Shown one piece after another: positions 5,818 through 14,059 of a stretch of 16,399 nt of DNA. The notes under the pieces were generated by a model that worked only from the letters and a program-made list of their open reading frames with translations, did no database searches and was not told the origin of the DNA. The DNA lies in the NCBI GenBank assembly GCA_946404295.1, contig CAMJDE010000015.1, positions 1 through 16,399 of the forward strand, written 5' to 3'. The stretch comes from an uncultured Clostridia bacterium (GTDB lineage: Bacteria > Bacillota > Clostridia > Oscillospirales > CAG-272). Numbering within the stretch: the stretch's first letter is position 1; each line of letters opens with the position of its first letter. The position numbers were made by a program, and so were the translations under genes.

Positions 5818-8526
5818 TCAGGGATCCTTTACCTTTCCGACGTCCTCCGCCCGGTAGAGGATCGCGCGCACCGCGATCGGGGAGTGATAACTCACGCCGT
5901 CGATCCGGTAGCGTTTCTTGTGCCAGCGTCGGCATTTCTCCCGGAAGAGCACCGTCCCCTCCCCGCAGGGCGCAAACGAGAACGCCGAAAAGTCCAGGGT
6001 CGAGAAGTCGGCGCCCGACGCGTTGACGGTAAAGGATTGCGCCGGGGTCCTGCCGTCGGATTCGACCGTCAGACGGAAGGTCGAATGCGGGAGCAGATCG
6101 GCGTCAAGGAACGACGACCCCGCGACGGTATTCTTCCGGGAGGTGGGCAATCCCCCGTCGTCCCGGGGGGTTTCGAGCGAAATCGGGATGGAATGTCCCT
6201 CAAAGTCGTACCATTCGGGTGCGATCTCGCCGGGGTGTGCCGCGCGATAGGCGGCAAGATCCGCCTCGGTCATCCCGAGTTGTTCCGTCGTCGGCGGGAG
6301 CCCGCGCTTGTCGGTATTGAAACGGTAGAGTTTTCCCCCGGCGGTGCCGAAGAAGAATTCCTCGCCCCGCGCGGCGACGGCGGTGGGCGGCAAAAGCGTC
6401 CCGCCCGTCTTCTCGCGCCCGCCGTAGACGGAGAAGCGGTGCTCCCCGACGACGACCGAGAGCGTGCCGTTCTCGGTGACGGGCGTCCCCTCCGCCTCGG
6501 TATCCCGGAGAGCGGGGGGCGCGAGGGTGATGCCGAGCGCAGCGGCGGCGCTCGACAGGTTGGAGGAGAAGCGGTAGACCTTGCGGTCGTTCGCGTGTCC
6601 GCCGATCCCCGAGAGCCGCCACCACTCGAATCCCGTCGACCCGGAGGGCTGCGCCGTTTTCTGCCGTCCGTCGCCGAGCAGGATCTCTCCGCCCGGCAAA
6701 ACGACCGCGAGGTACCCCTCCCAGACGGCGAGCCGCACCGGGGCGGGGTCGGCGGGAAAGAGCGAGGCGACGGGTTCGGAACGGCAGACGGCGCTCCGTT
6801 CGTAGCGCAGCCCGGTCGGGCTGACGGCGTACGCGCCGGAAGGGGTGATAAAGATCGGTTCGTCGCGGTACAGGATCGCCTCTCCGACCTCGCCGATCAA
6901 GCCGTTGCCGCCCTCGCGCGGATAGATCTTCGGAAGTTGGTCCTCTCCCGTCGCCGCCGCCGTGTGGCGATAGACGCCGCCCCTGCCCTCTCCCGCAGTG
7001 AAGACGGTCAGGGCGTCGGGGCAGGCGACGAGAGAAACGATCCGATCGCTTCCCTCTCCGTCGCGGAAATACTGATAGACGCCGAAGTAGCCGCCCTCCA
7101 TCGTGCCCGAGGCGTTCCGTGCGGAGTAGAAAACGGCGTCGGGCAGGGCGGGGTTTCCCGAGAGGAAGAGCCGCCCGTCGAAAACGGCGATCAGCCGACA
7201 GCCGCGGATCATTTCCGCGATCCCGCCCCCGTAGCGCGGGAACGCCTCGCGCACGGTTTCTGCGCCCGGGCGATGATAGGGCGAGACGACCGTCACGACA
7301 AGCCGCGCGCCCCGGAGTTTCCGGCGGTCGTTCGACCGTACCGTGACCGAAACGGCTTGCCCGTCCTCGGTCCCGACCGAATAGATCGGATCGCCCGTCT
7401 CGCTCGAGAGCGCCGTGCCGTCGAGCGTCACGCCCGAGATCGCGTAGGCGGGGGCGTCGAGGGTCAGCGTGAAGGCGTCGCCGAACTCGCCCGCCCCGTC
7501 CGAACCGTTGATCGGAGTGAGGGCGGAAAGCGGTCCGTTCCCGAGGATCGAGACCCCGACCTCCTCCGTGAAGTCGGCGCCGCCGTAATGCAGGTTCGCA
7601 AGCGACGTACACCCGTAGAAGGCGTAGCTCTGCACCAGTTTGAGCGTGGCGGGAAAAACGACGGTCGCAAGCGCCGTACAGCCCCGGAAGGCGTTCAGTC
7701 CGATCCGGATCAACTCGTCGCCGCCCGAAAAGGCGGTAAGCGACGTGCAGTCCCGGAACGCCGAGGAGTCGATCCGGGTCAGACCGTCGGGACAGATCAC
7801 GCCCGTCACGGTCGTGTTGCCGTCGAAGGCGTGCCGCCCGATCTCGGTCAGACGCAGGGTCTCTCCGTCGATCTTCACCGTTTCGGGCAGGTAGACTTCG
7901 CCCGCGGCGTCGGACGCCGAGACGAGGATCGCCTCGCCCGACCGGGACGCCCGCGCGAAGCGGAAGCCGCTCTCGCAGATACCGCCCGGATCCGACAGAT
8001 CCGCCGCGATGCGGTAGACGTCCGAGAGCAGGTTGGCGGCTTCGCAGGGCTCGCCGTTCAGAATACAGGTCGGGACGTAGCCCGAAACGCTCTCGGAATA
8101 AAGGACCGGGTCGCCCCCGTTCCCGGGCAGTTCGCGGACGCGGAGAAAGTCGGCGCCGTCGAGAAGGTAGAACCACCCGTCGAAAAGGCACCCCCGGCTC
8201 TCCCGGTCGGCGAGCGTCGCCGAGAGGAAACGGCGCTTGGTCCCGTCGTCGGCGCGGACCAGCCAGAGTTCGGTCCCGGCGTGGACCAGCCAGCGCCGAC
8301 CGATCGGCTCCCCGAGATGCAGTACCCCGTCCTCGAAGGGAAAGATCCCGTTGATTCTCCCCGAGAACGAGGCGTGGACCCGATAGCCCGGGACCGTCCG
8401 CCACGCCGGGTCGCCCGGGACCGCGTAATCGCGGAAGAGGTTGCGGGTCGAAACGGGCCGTCCGCCCGCCCCCGACGGGTCGAAGCCCGCCGAGGCGCCG
8501 ATCCTGCGATGCGTGATGGTTGCCAT
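5818..8526 (-). CDS. Tail nozzle/beta-propeller-type protein with embedded BspA-type LRR domain
   Basis: The protein has 902 residues. The N terminus (STRNLFRDY, WRTVPGYRV, GRINGIFPF, LVHAGTELWLV) and the centre (IAVFDGRLFLSGNPALPDAVFYSA at about 446-469) have the style of short-tail nozzle proteins (P22 gp10/T7 gp12-like beta-propellers): repeated beta blades reading out values and the 'GRLFLSGNP' turn. Residues 227-317 are four exact 23-residue repeats of the BspA type (xxIxxxAFxxCxxLxxxxxPxx), led by a capping strand GEVYLPETVKI, so the nozzle appears split by an LRR domain. The rest is beta-rich to a basic C terminus. It starts with ATG behind GGGGGAAG, 9 bp after the adaptor stop. The nozzle assignment is by pattern and gene order; the LRR is directly visible. 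Confidence 0.75.
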   Translation of the reverse strand: MATITHRRIGASAGFDPSGAGGRPVSTRNLFRDYAVPGDPAWRTVPGYRVHASFSGRINGIFPFEDGVLHLGEPIGRRWLVHAGTELWLVRADDGTKRRFLSATLADRESRGCLFDGWFYLLDGADFLRVRELPGNGGDPVLYSESVSGYVPTCILNGEPCEAANLLSDVYRIAADLSDPGGICESGFRFARASRSGEAILVSASDAAGEVYLPETVKIDGETLRLTEIGRHAFDGNTTVTGVICPDGLTRIDSSAFRDCTSLTAFSGGDELIRIGLNAFRGCTALATVVFPATLKLVQSYAFYGCTSLANLHYGGADFTEEVGVSILGNGPLSALTPINGSDGAGEFGDAFTLTLDAPAYAISGVTLDGTALSSETGDPIYSVGTEDGQAVSVTVRSNDRRKLRGARLVVTVVSPYHRPGAETVREAFPRYGGGIAEMIRGCRLIAVFDGRLFLSGNPALPDAVFYSARNASGTMEGGYFGVYQYFRDGEGSDRIVSLVACPDALTVFTAGEGRGGVYRHTAAATGEDQLPKIYPREGGNGLIGEVGEAILYRDEPIFITPSGAYAVSPTGLRYERSAVCRSEPVASLFPADPAPVRLAVWEGYLAVVLPGGEILLGDGRQKTAQPSGSTGFEWWRLSGIGGHANDRKVYRFSSNLSSAAAALGITLAPPALRDTEAEGTPVTENGTLSVVVGEHRFSVYGGREKTGGTLLPPTAVAARGEEFFFGTAGGKLYRFNTDKRGLPPTTEQLGMTEADLAAYRAAHPGEIAPEWYDFEGHSIPISLETPRDDGGLPTSRKNTVAGSSFLDADLLPHSTFRLTVESDGRTPAQSFTVNASGADFSTLDFSAFSFAPCGEGTVLFREKCRRWHKKRYRIDGVSYHSPIAVRAILYRAEDVGKVKDP
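7576..7848 (-). repeat. Four 69-bp tandem units encoding BspA-type leucine-rich repeats
   Basis: Four consecutive units of 69 bp encode 23 residues each (residues 227-249, 250-271 region, 272-294, 295-317). Each holds an AF pair followed by G/D-C-T-(S/A)-L; the first unit has Asn for Cys. At the DNA level the plus-strand motif AGCG(A/C)CGT(A/G)CA recurs at 7601, 7670 and 7739, exactly 69 bp apart. The units have diverged enough to show that this is not a very recent duplication. Confidence 0.9.
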
Positions 8527-8535
8527 ACTTCCCCC

Positions 8536-9405
8536 TTACCAGCCGTTTCCGCGCACGACGTTCCCGCCGTCAAAGCGGCGGAGAGAGGCGCGGAGCGCGG
8601 CGTATTTGCGCAGATAGACCTCGTAGTAGAAGCGCGCCTTCTCGGGCGTGTCGTCAAGCCAGAGAAACGACGCGACCAGTTCCGGCAGCAGCGCCGCGAG
8701 CGCGGGGTCGAGCGGGATCTCGGCGTCTAAGCCGTCGCTCTCCGATACGGTCGCGGGCTGCAGCCGGATCACCGCCGTATACTCCCCCGCCGGGGCGCTC
8801 GCCGGAAGAAGCAGCGCGTCGCCCGCCGTTTTGTATTCCCCGGCGTAGGGCACGCCGCGATACTCGACGCAGGGCGGGGTAAACGAGAAGAAATCGGGAT
8901 GCGCGTCGCGGCATCGGTAGGACAGGTACCCGCTCTCGTCAAAGAGTCCGTCCGCCGCCCCGGAATCGAGGGCGCGCACCGCGAGCAGATCGCAGTCCCC
9001 GCCGCCGTCGCCGTCCGTAAGAAGAAGCGTGCCGCTCCCCTCGACCCGCCCGCAGAAGGTCGCAGTCCGCCGCCCCGACGCGAAGGGGAAACGGGCGTCT
9101 CCCCGTCCGTCCCGGAGGATCAGGACGCCCGTCCCCGAGACCCGCGCCGAAAAGGCGAGGGTCCCGTCGGGCAGGTCGACCGTAACGGTCTCCCCGGGAC
9201 TTTTGCGGATCGGGGAAAAAGAGGGGAGCAGATCGGCGGGGGGACGGTGGTAGAAGACGACCCGCGCCGTTTTCGGCATAAGCTGGTCGAGTTCCGCGAT
9301 CCCGCGGTTGACCGCCGGGATAAATCCGCGGCGGATCGCCTCGTCGTTCAACCGGGTCTCAAACCCGAGATAGGCGACCTCCGCCTGCAACTCCCCGACC
9401 GTCAT
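8536..9405 (-). CDS. Head-tail adaptor-like protein with beta-rich insertion
   Basis: The protein has 289 residues. The N-terminal helices (MTVGELQAEVAYLGFE, AVNRGIAELDQLMPKT) and C-terminal helices (LAALLPELVASFLWLDDTPEKARFYYEVYLRKYAALRA) together look like the helical core of head-tail adaptors; the region between (about 50-225) is beta-rich with two similar turns (SGTGVLILRDG and GSGTLLLTDG). The start at 9405 overlaps the capsid gene stop as ATGA; the longer frame upstream is a shadow of the capsid gene. Its place between capsid and nozzle genes supports a connector role. The family name is an inference; SU10-type adaptors are the closest pattern I recall. Confidence 0.7.
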   Translation of the reverse strand: MTVGELQAEVAYLGFETRLNDEAIRRGFIPAVNRGIAELDQLMPKTARVVFYHRPPADLLPSFSPIRKSPGETVTVDLPDGTLAFSARVSGTGVLILRDGRGDARFPFASGRRTATFCGRVEGSGTLLLTDGDGGGDCDLLAVRALDSGAADGLFDESGYLSYRCRDAHPDFFSFTPPCVEYRGVPYAGEYKTAGDALLLPASAPAGEYTAVIRLQPATVSESDGLDAEIPLDPALAALLPELVASFLWLDDTPEKARFYYEVYLRKYAALRASLRRFDGGNVVRGNGW

Positions 9406-10463
9406 ATCGCGGTCGCTCCCGTGACCGAGCTCGCGCTGTCGACGGCGAGCAGGATGTGCTTGTAGGTGCCGAAACCGACCCCGAACCGGCATCTGCCGTT
9501 CCAGATGTAGTTGCCGGTATGGTTGTCGACCCAGTTGGTGACGGTGAGCGGGATGCGGTTGAAGAAGAGGTTGCCCGCGAGGTTCTTGTTCGCCTCGCTC
9601 GACATGATCATGCAGCGGTCGTCGGAGGTCTGCCAGCCGGGAAGGATCACGACGTTCCAGTTCCCGTAGTGCAGGTTGATGTCGTTGTACCCGTTGCCGA
9701 GCGCGCCGTCCGAACCGCAGACCTTCTTCGCGATCATCTCTGCCGCGGGACGGTTGCCGGGCAGGATCAGGGTGTCGGCGGTGTAACCGAGAGGTTCGCC
9801 GTTCTCGTCCTTCATATTGCGGAGTTTGACGGCGAGGGCGGCGAGCGCCTCCTCAAAAACGGCGGTCGAAGCGACCCGGTTGCCGCTGACGGTCGAGGAG
9901 AAGATATCCCCGTAGAAGAAGTTTGCCTGCGTGCCCGACGCGCGCTGTCCGCCCCAGCGGTGCGAGGAACTGAAGAGCGCCTGCCCGTCGGGGGTGGTCA
10001 GATCGAGGGTCGCTTTGGCAAAGGTGCCCGACGTCGCGGTGCCGTTCGCCAGCGCGTACTCGCAGATCTTGTTCTGGGTCTTGAAGTAGGCGCGGGTGAA
10101 GTTCTCGGCGCGGCGTTTCGCGTCGGCGGCGACCCCGTACCGGGCGTCCTCCATCATCTCGGCGGTGACGGTAAACTCCTTCATGAACTGGATGTGTTCG
10201 ATGAACTTCTTGTAGGTCTCGGCGAGGTCGTCGTTCTCGGCGCCCGCGCCCTCCTCGACCGACTGGAAGACGCCGAACTCGTTCTGCCCGACGACGGTCT
10301 CGCCGAAGCGGTCGGAACTCTCGACGTTGAAGAGCCAGTCGCGCACGCCCCCCTGTTTGGTAAGATTGTCCGACTCGTGCTCGATGATCATTTTGATCGG
10401 GGTCTCAAGCCGCCCGATCTGGGCGTTCACAAGCCCGGAAGATTTTGCGTATACGATCGACAT
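9402..10463 (-). CDS. Major capsid protein (HK97-fold type)
   Basis: The protein has 353 residues. Layout fits HK97-fold capsids: a short N arm, an extended loop rich in charged and Gly residues (about 36-80, ESSDRFGETVVGQNEFGVFQSVEEG), a long spine helix (about 95-140, MKEFTVTAEMMEDARYGVAADAKRRAENF), and a C-terminal domain with TLILPGNRPAAEMI and an end (NYIWNGRCRFGVGFGTYKHILLA) typical of capsid P/A domains. The order scaffold-decoration-capsid-connector is standard. AAAGGA lies 9 nt before the ATG. No separate protease is seen in the module, so any maturation protease lies elsewhere or is not used. Confidence 0.85.
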   Translation of the reverse strand: MSIVYAKSSGLVNAQIGRLETPIKMIIEHESDNLTKQGGVRDWLFNVESSDRFGETVVGQNEFGVFQSVEEGAGAENDDLAETYKKFIEHIQFMKEFTVTAEMMEDARYGVAADAKRRAENFTRAYFKTQNKICEYALANGTATSGTFAKATLDLTTPDGQALFSSSHRWGGQRASGTQANFFYGDIFSSTVSGNRVASTAVFEEALAALAVKLRNMKDENGEPLGYTADTLILPGNRPAAEMIAKKVCGSDGALGNGYNDINLHYGNWNVVILPGWQTSDDRCMIMSSEANKNLAGNLFFNRIPLTVTNWVDNHTGNYIWNGRCRFGVGFGTYKHILLAVDSASSVTGATAI

Positions 10464-10488
10464 TCCTTTGTTTCCTTTCTTTTGGATT

Positions 10489-10902
10489 TCAGGCGAGCGG
10501 GAAGGTCACGAGGACCTTGTCGCCCGTGAGAGCCGCCCCGGCGGGGTCGAACAGGATCGCGCCGCGCACCGAGCTGGCAACCGCGGTCGCCGAAACGCCC
10601 GACGCCGAGATCTTGTATTCGCCGCCGACCTTCATCGAGCCGATCGCGGCGGTGAGCGGCGCCTCGAACACCATACCGGGAAGCAGGTCGGTGACGAGGA
10701 TCGACGTCGCGCCCGACGCCGCCGCCCGTTCGACGATATGGGTGGCGAGGACGGTGGTGGAAGCCGTCAGCGGGGTCACGACCCCCGCCGCGATATTGAC
10801 CGGGGTCCCGGCGTCGATCGCCGCCGAGAGAGCGGTGACCGCGACCGTGCGGGACTCGGCTTCGTTCCCCCGTCCCGAGAGGATCTTTACGAGTTTATAC
10901 AT
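10489..10902 (-). CDS. Probable capsid decoration/stabilising protein
   Basis: The protein has 137 residues, is rich in Ala, Thr, Val and Gly, and shows alternating beta-strand patterns (GVVTPLTASTTVLATHIVERA, SILVTDLLPGMVF). It sits between scaffold and major capsid genes, where short beta-rich head decoration proteins are often encoded. AAAGGA precedes the ATG by about 10 nt. There is no signature motif, so the role is inferred from size, composition and order. Confidence 0.6.
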   Translation of the reverse strand: MYKLVKILSGRGNEAESRTVAVTALSAAIDAGTPVNIAAGVVTPLTASTTVLATHIVERAAASGATSILVTDLLPGMVFEAPLTAAIGSMKVGGEYKISASGVSATAVASSVRGAILFDPAGAALTGDKVLVTFPLA

Positions 10903-10924
10903 TCTGTTTTCGTCCTTTCTTGTT

Positions 10925-11443
10925 TTACTGGTTTCGGGTTTCGTTCACGCGGCGGAAAAGCGAGGCGATCTCGCGGTCGGGAAGGTTGGGAAAGAGACGT
11001 CTTGCCGCCTCGATCTCCCCGACCGTCATCCCGACCCCGCCCGACGCCGCGCGTCCCGGGACCGAGGCGTGGAGGTGCGCCCTTCCCCCTCTGTCGGGGA
11101 GGGGTTTTTCGCTCGCCGCGCCCCGGACGGCGTAATACGCCTCCTCGACCGAGAGACCGAGTTCGCGCAGTTCCGCAAAGCGGAGCGCCCCCGGCATCTC
11201 GCCGATGTGGCGGTAGCGTGCGGCGTCGGGGTCGATCGCCTGCAGTTCGGCGAGGTCGTTTTCCGCCTGCCTTTCAAAACGCTCGCCCTCGTCCGTCGGT
11301 TCGGGTTCCCTCTCCTTCGAGGCGCTCTCCGTCTCGGGCGTTCCGATCCCGGGATCTTCCTCCTGCGGGACCGTTTGCGCCTCGGGCGCGGGAGTCTCCT
11401 GCGTCTCGGGCGAGGACGGAGTTTTGATTTCGTTTTCGTTCAT
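10925..11443 (-). CDS. Scaffold-like capsid assembly protein
   Basis: The protein has 172 residues. The first 55 are acidic and rich in Pro/Glu/Thr/Ser and probably disordered. The middle is helical (FERQAENDLAELQAIDPDAARYRHIGEMP, ELRELGLSVEEAYYAVRG), and the end is a compact helical domain (TVGEIEAARRLFPNLPDREIASLFRRV). This order, acidic tail, 'L..LDP' helix, 'GLS..EAY' segment and 'FP.L.D.EI' end, is a recurring scaffold/minor head protein pattern in Bacillota phages. The C-terminal basic helical part would bind the inside of the capsid, as in known scaffolds. It lies directly upstream of decoration and capsid genes. Confidence 0.7.
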   Translation of the reverse strand: MNENEIKTPSSPETQETPAPEAQTVPQEEDPGIGTPETESASKEREPEPTDEGERFERQAENDLAELQAIDPDAARYRHIGEMPGALRFAELRELGLSVEEAYYAVRGAASEKPLPDRGGRAHLHASVPGRAASGGVGMTVGEIEAARRLFPNLPDREIASLFRRVNETRNQ

Positions 11444-11467
11444 CGTCGTTTTTCCTTTCTTTGTCGC

Positions 11468-11602
11468 TTACGCTCTGCCGTCTCCCGAGGGACGGATCGC
11501 CGACGCCGTCGGCTGTTCGCTCTCGGTGGGCGGCGCTTCGATCCGTCCGCCTCGGTTGGTGGCGTAGGGATTTCTTTTGGTTTCGCTCGTCCGATCTTTC
11601 AC
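11468..11602 (-). CDS. Small 44-residue protein with GTG start
   Basis: This short frame begins with GTG at 11602, 7 nt after GGAGG inside AGGAGGTGATC, the best Shine-Dalgarno match in the window, and ends at TAA (11468). The product begins MKDRTSETKRNPYATNRGG (GTG read as Met) and goes on to IEAPPTESEQPT; it is polar, basic at the start, and probably disordered. It fills an otherwise empty gap of about 186 bp between two head genes. Function is unknown; a small head, scaffold-partner or regulatory peptide is possible. Confidence 0.7.
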   Translation of the reverse strand: MKDRTSETKRNPYATNRGGRIEAPPTESEQPTASAIRPSGDGRA

Positions 11603-11629
11603 ACGATCACCTCCTGTCCGTTTGGTTTA

Positions 11630-12349
11630 TTACTTCCACGCCCATTCGTCGGGGTCGAAGGTCGCGCCGTCCGGGGCGGTTTCGACCGTTTCGCGGAGTT
11701 TTTTCGCGTCCTCCGCCGAAAAGCCGTAGGCGCGGGCGAGCCGTTCGGCGTCCCCGCCCGACAGGTTTGCCGAGAGCGAGACGGCAAGCAGACCCGAAAG
11801 CCCCTGCCGGAGCCGCCGTGCCCCGTATCTGCCGAGGGCGGGCGCGATCTTCGCGACCAGGCGGGCGCGGTCGACGGTCAGTCCCGCCGACAGGGCGTCG
11901 GCGTAGGCGTCGGTCGCCCCCTGCACGCGGATCGACGAAAGGCGCGAGAGCGTGCTTTGCATCAGTTCGTCCTGTCCCGTTTCCCACTCCGAAAGGTACT
12001 TGAGATAGCCCTTGCGGGACGCTGGTCCCGCGGCGGCGGTTTTTTCCCGTGCCCGCGCGATCGCACGACGGTATTCCCCCTCGTTTTTCTCGCGCAGCCA
12101 GTCCGCGTAGCCCGAACCCGAAAGCCCCCGGTCGGAGAGCCGTTCCGCCCCGGCGCCGTAGTCGGGCGAACCCTTCGCCCGGGCGACCGTTGCTCTCTGC
12201 AGAGAAAGGTCGTCGGGCGCGGCGTTCTGTTCCAGCCATTCGCGGTAAGTCTTTGCCCGGACCTTATCCGTCCGCGGTTTCCGGGACTTCCCCGTCACCG
12301 AATCGAAGAGCGTCGAGAGGAGCGACCCCGTCGCCGTTTTGGTTTTCAT
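11630..12349 (-). CDS. Helical head-region protein, unknown function
   Basis: The protein has 239 residues, is mostly helical, and is rich in Arg, Ala and Leu. Several short repeats of a 'Y.(D/E/K).L' type occur (YREWLEQ, GYADWLREKNEGEYRRA, GYLKYLSEW). It overlaps the portal gene by 86 nt in another frame; the ATG at 12349 is kept because GGAGGTGAAGGGGGAG precedes it. A gene of this kind often follows the portal in Bacillota phages with short structural modules, from memory. An internal core, ejection or portal-linked role is possible, but no motif shows it. Confidence 0.65.
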   Translation of the reverse strand: MKTKTATGSLLSTLFDSVTGKSRKPRTDKVRAKTYREWLEQNAAPDDLSLQRATVARAKGSPDYGAGAERLSDRGLSGSGYADWLREKNEGEYRRAIARAREKTAAAGPASRKGYLKYLSEWETGQDELMQSTLSRLSSIRVQGATDAYADALSAGLTVDRARLVAKIAPALGRYGARRLRQGLSGLLAVSLSANLSGGDAERLARAYGFSAEDAKKLRETVETAPDGATFDPDEWAWK

Positions 12350-14039
12350 TCTCCCCCTTCACCTCCTTCCCTTTCCCGCGTTCGCGGAAGTATTCCACCT
12401 GATCGCGCGCGAAGGGGTAGTGCGCCCGCTCCTGCTGCTGCCAGTAGCGGAGCAGGGTGTCGGGATCGGTCGGATCGCCGAGCGTCCCCGCCTTCAGATT
12501 GGCGAGGTTGCGCTCCCAGAGCGCTTCGCGCCCGATCTCGGTCCCCTGCCCGAGGTCGGCGGAGAAGAGAAAGCGGTCGTCGACCGAATAGACCCCGCGC
12601 GCGGGATCGAAGCGGTAAAAGTCGTAGCGGTTGAAGGAAACGTTCTGTTCCCTTCCCCACGCGTCGCGGTAAGTGAGTTCCCGGCACTCGTCGGCGTAGG
12701 AGAGATAGTAGAGAAAGATCAGCCGATCGAGTTTCGCGTAGGCGGCGTTCTTCATGCGGCGTTTCGACTCGAGGCGCCCCGCCGTCCGGCTGACCTGCAG
12801 CTGCCGCGCGACCCCCGAGATATTGCCGACGTTGTCGTCCATCCCCTGATAGGTGTCCGAGATGCCGACAACGCGCTTTGCCTGATCGTAGAGCCGCTCG
12901 GCTTCCAGCACGTCGCGCGAAATGTCCGGGGTGGTGTCCACCTTTCCGTACTGCGCGACGCTCTCGCCGGGGCGGAGCCGGATCACCTGTCCGAAGACGC
13001 TGTTGTTGACCGAGATCTGCGCGTCCTCGGGAACGATCGGCGTGACGGAACCGCGCATCAGTTTTTGCAGGATGCGCGACTCGACCTTGTTGATCGCCTG
13101 CTGCTGCGGGCGGATGAAAAAGCAGTCCGATTGCCCGAGCAACCGACGGTCGGCGGCGGTGTTGCGCCGGATCACGATCGGGAACTCGTCGATCTCGTAA
13201 TACGGGAGCGCCGTCGGGACCCGCCCGACGCTGCCGTCGCCCCGCAGATACGACGTAATCGGCGGGATCGCGCCGCCCGACGAGAGCGGGATCGGTTTGC
13301 CGGGTCGTTCGGCGTCCGCGTGACGGTCGCCGATCCTGCGTTTGAAGTAGCCGACGGCGTCCTCCAGCACCGCGTCGCCCGAAAAGACGAAGCGGCAGAC
13401 CTCGCCGGATTCGCCCCGGTAGTAGCAGACGACGACGGTGACGGTCTCGCCGATCCCCTCCGACGCCCCCTCGCGCTCGGCGTCGGCGGCGACCTCGGGC
13501 GACACCCCGTACCGGCGGCAGATCTCCTCCCGCGTGGTGTCGAAGCGGAAGAAGCAGTATTCCATATCCTCGATGCGGCAGAGTTCGGGCTGCGGGAAGA
13601 AATCGCGGGGGGAGATGCAGTCGACCCTGACCCCTCCGCGCCCGTTTTCGCCCTCCTCCCACTCGACGAGCCACACGCTTCCCCCGAGGACGTAGGTAAA
13701 GCGTTCGTCAAGGTCGTTCATTTCCTCGAACGGCAGTTCGTCGCGTACCGAGACGCAGAGCCGCTCGATCGCGTGGGCGAGCCGTTCGCGCTCCTCGCTG
13801 TACTCCGCCGCCGTCACCTTCGGCTGCGGGATATCCGACGAGACCTCGCTTTCGACGATCTCGTAGGTGATGTTCCGCACCGCCGTGGCGCGCTCGGACG
13901 AGCCGTCGATCCGGTCGTCCCCGCGGTATTGCCGTTCGTTTCGCTCGAGTTCCTCACCGATCCCCGCGAGCCGTTCCTTCGCCTCTGCGTAGAGCGAGGA
14001 GAAGAACGCGAGCCGGGAGACCCCTTCCTCGATTTTCAA
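12264..14039 (-). CDS. Portal protein
   Basis: The protein has 591 residues from a TTG start at 14039 placed 8 nt after AAAGGAG; the frame extends upstream to 14294 but only as an Arg-rich shadow of the terminase gene. Typical portal features: an acidic helical N terminus (SSLYAEAKERLAGIGEELERNERQY), a wing-like mixed region, and the segment at about 445-500 (VGISDTYQGMDDNVGNISGVARQLQ, then RRMKNAAYAKLDRLIFLYYLSY), which corresponds to the stem and long crown-side helices of portals. The length is in the normal range for podovirus-like portals. The C terminus is charged and Asn/Gln-rich. It follows the large terminase by 20 bp, as expected for a packaging module. The portal forms the DNA channel at one capsid vertex. 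Confidence 0.85.
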   Translation of the reverse strand: MKIEEGVSRLAFFSSLYAEAKERLAGIGEELERNERQYRGDDRIDGSSERATAVRNITYEIVESEVSSDIPQPKVTAAEYSEERERLAHAIERLCVSVRDELPFEEMNDLDERFTYVLGGSVWLVEWEEGENGRGGVRVDCISPRDFFPQPELCRIEDMEYCFFRFDTTREEICRRYGVSPEVAADAEREGASEGIGETVTVVVCYYRGESGEVCRFVFSGDAVLEDAVGYFKRRIGDRHADAERPGKPIPLSSGGAIPPITSYLRGDGSVGRVPTALPYYEIDEFPIVIRRNTAADRRLLGQSDCFFIRPQQQAINKVESRILQKLMRGSVTPIVPEDAQISVNNSVFGQVIRLRPGESVAQYGKVDTTPDISRDVLEAERLYDQAKRVVGISDTYQGMDDNVGNISGVARQLQVSRTAGRLESKRRMKNAAYAKLDRLIFLYYLSYADECRELTYRDAWGREQNVSFNRYDFYRFDPARGVYSVDDRFLFSADLGQGTEIGREALWERNLANLKAGTLGDPTDPDTLLRYWQQQERAHYPFARDQVEYFRERGKGKEVKGENENQNGDGVAPLDALRFGDGEVPETADG

Positions 14040-14059
14040 TGTTTCGTCTCCTTTGCAGT

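Noticed and set aside
5503..8730. Very long plus-strand open frame (1075 codons)
   Set aside because: It lies antisense to the nozzle and adaptor genes and is an effect of high G+C codon use. Its translation is Arg/Gly/Pro-rich without folds, and it has no ribosome site.
10445..12634. Plus-strand open frame of 729 codons
   Set aside because: Antisense to scaffold, decoration and head genes, with an Arg/Pro/Ser-rich translation and no domain pattern.
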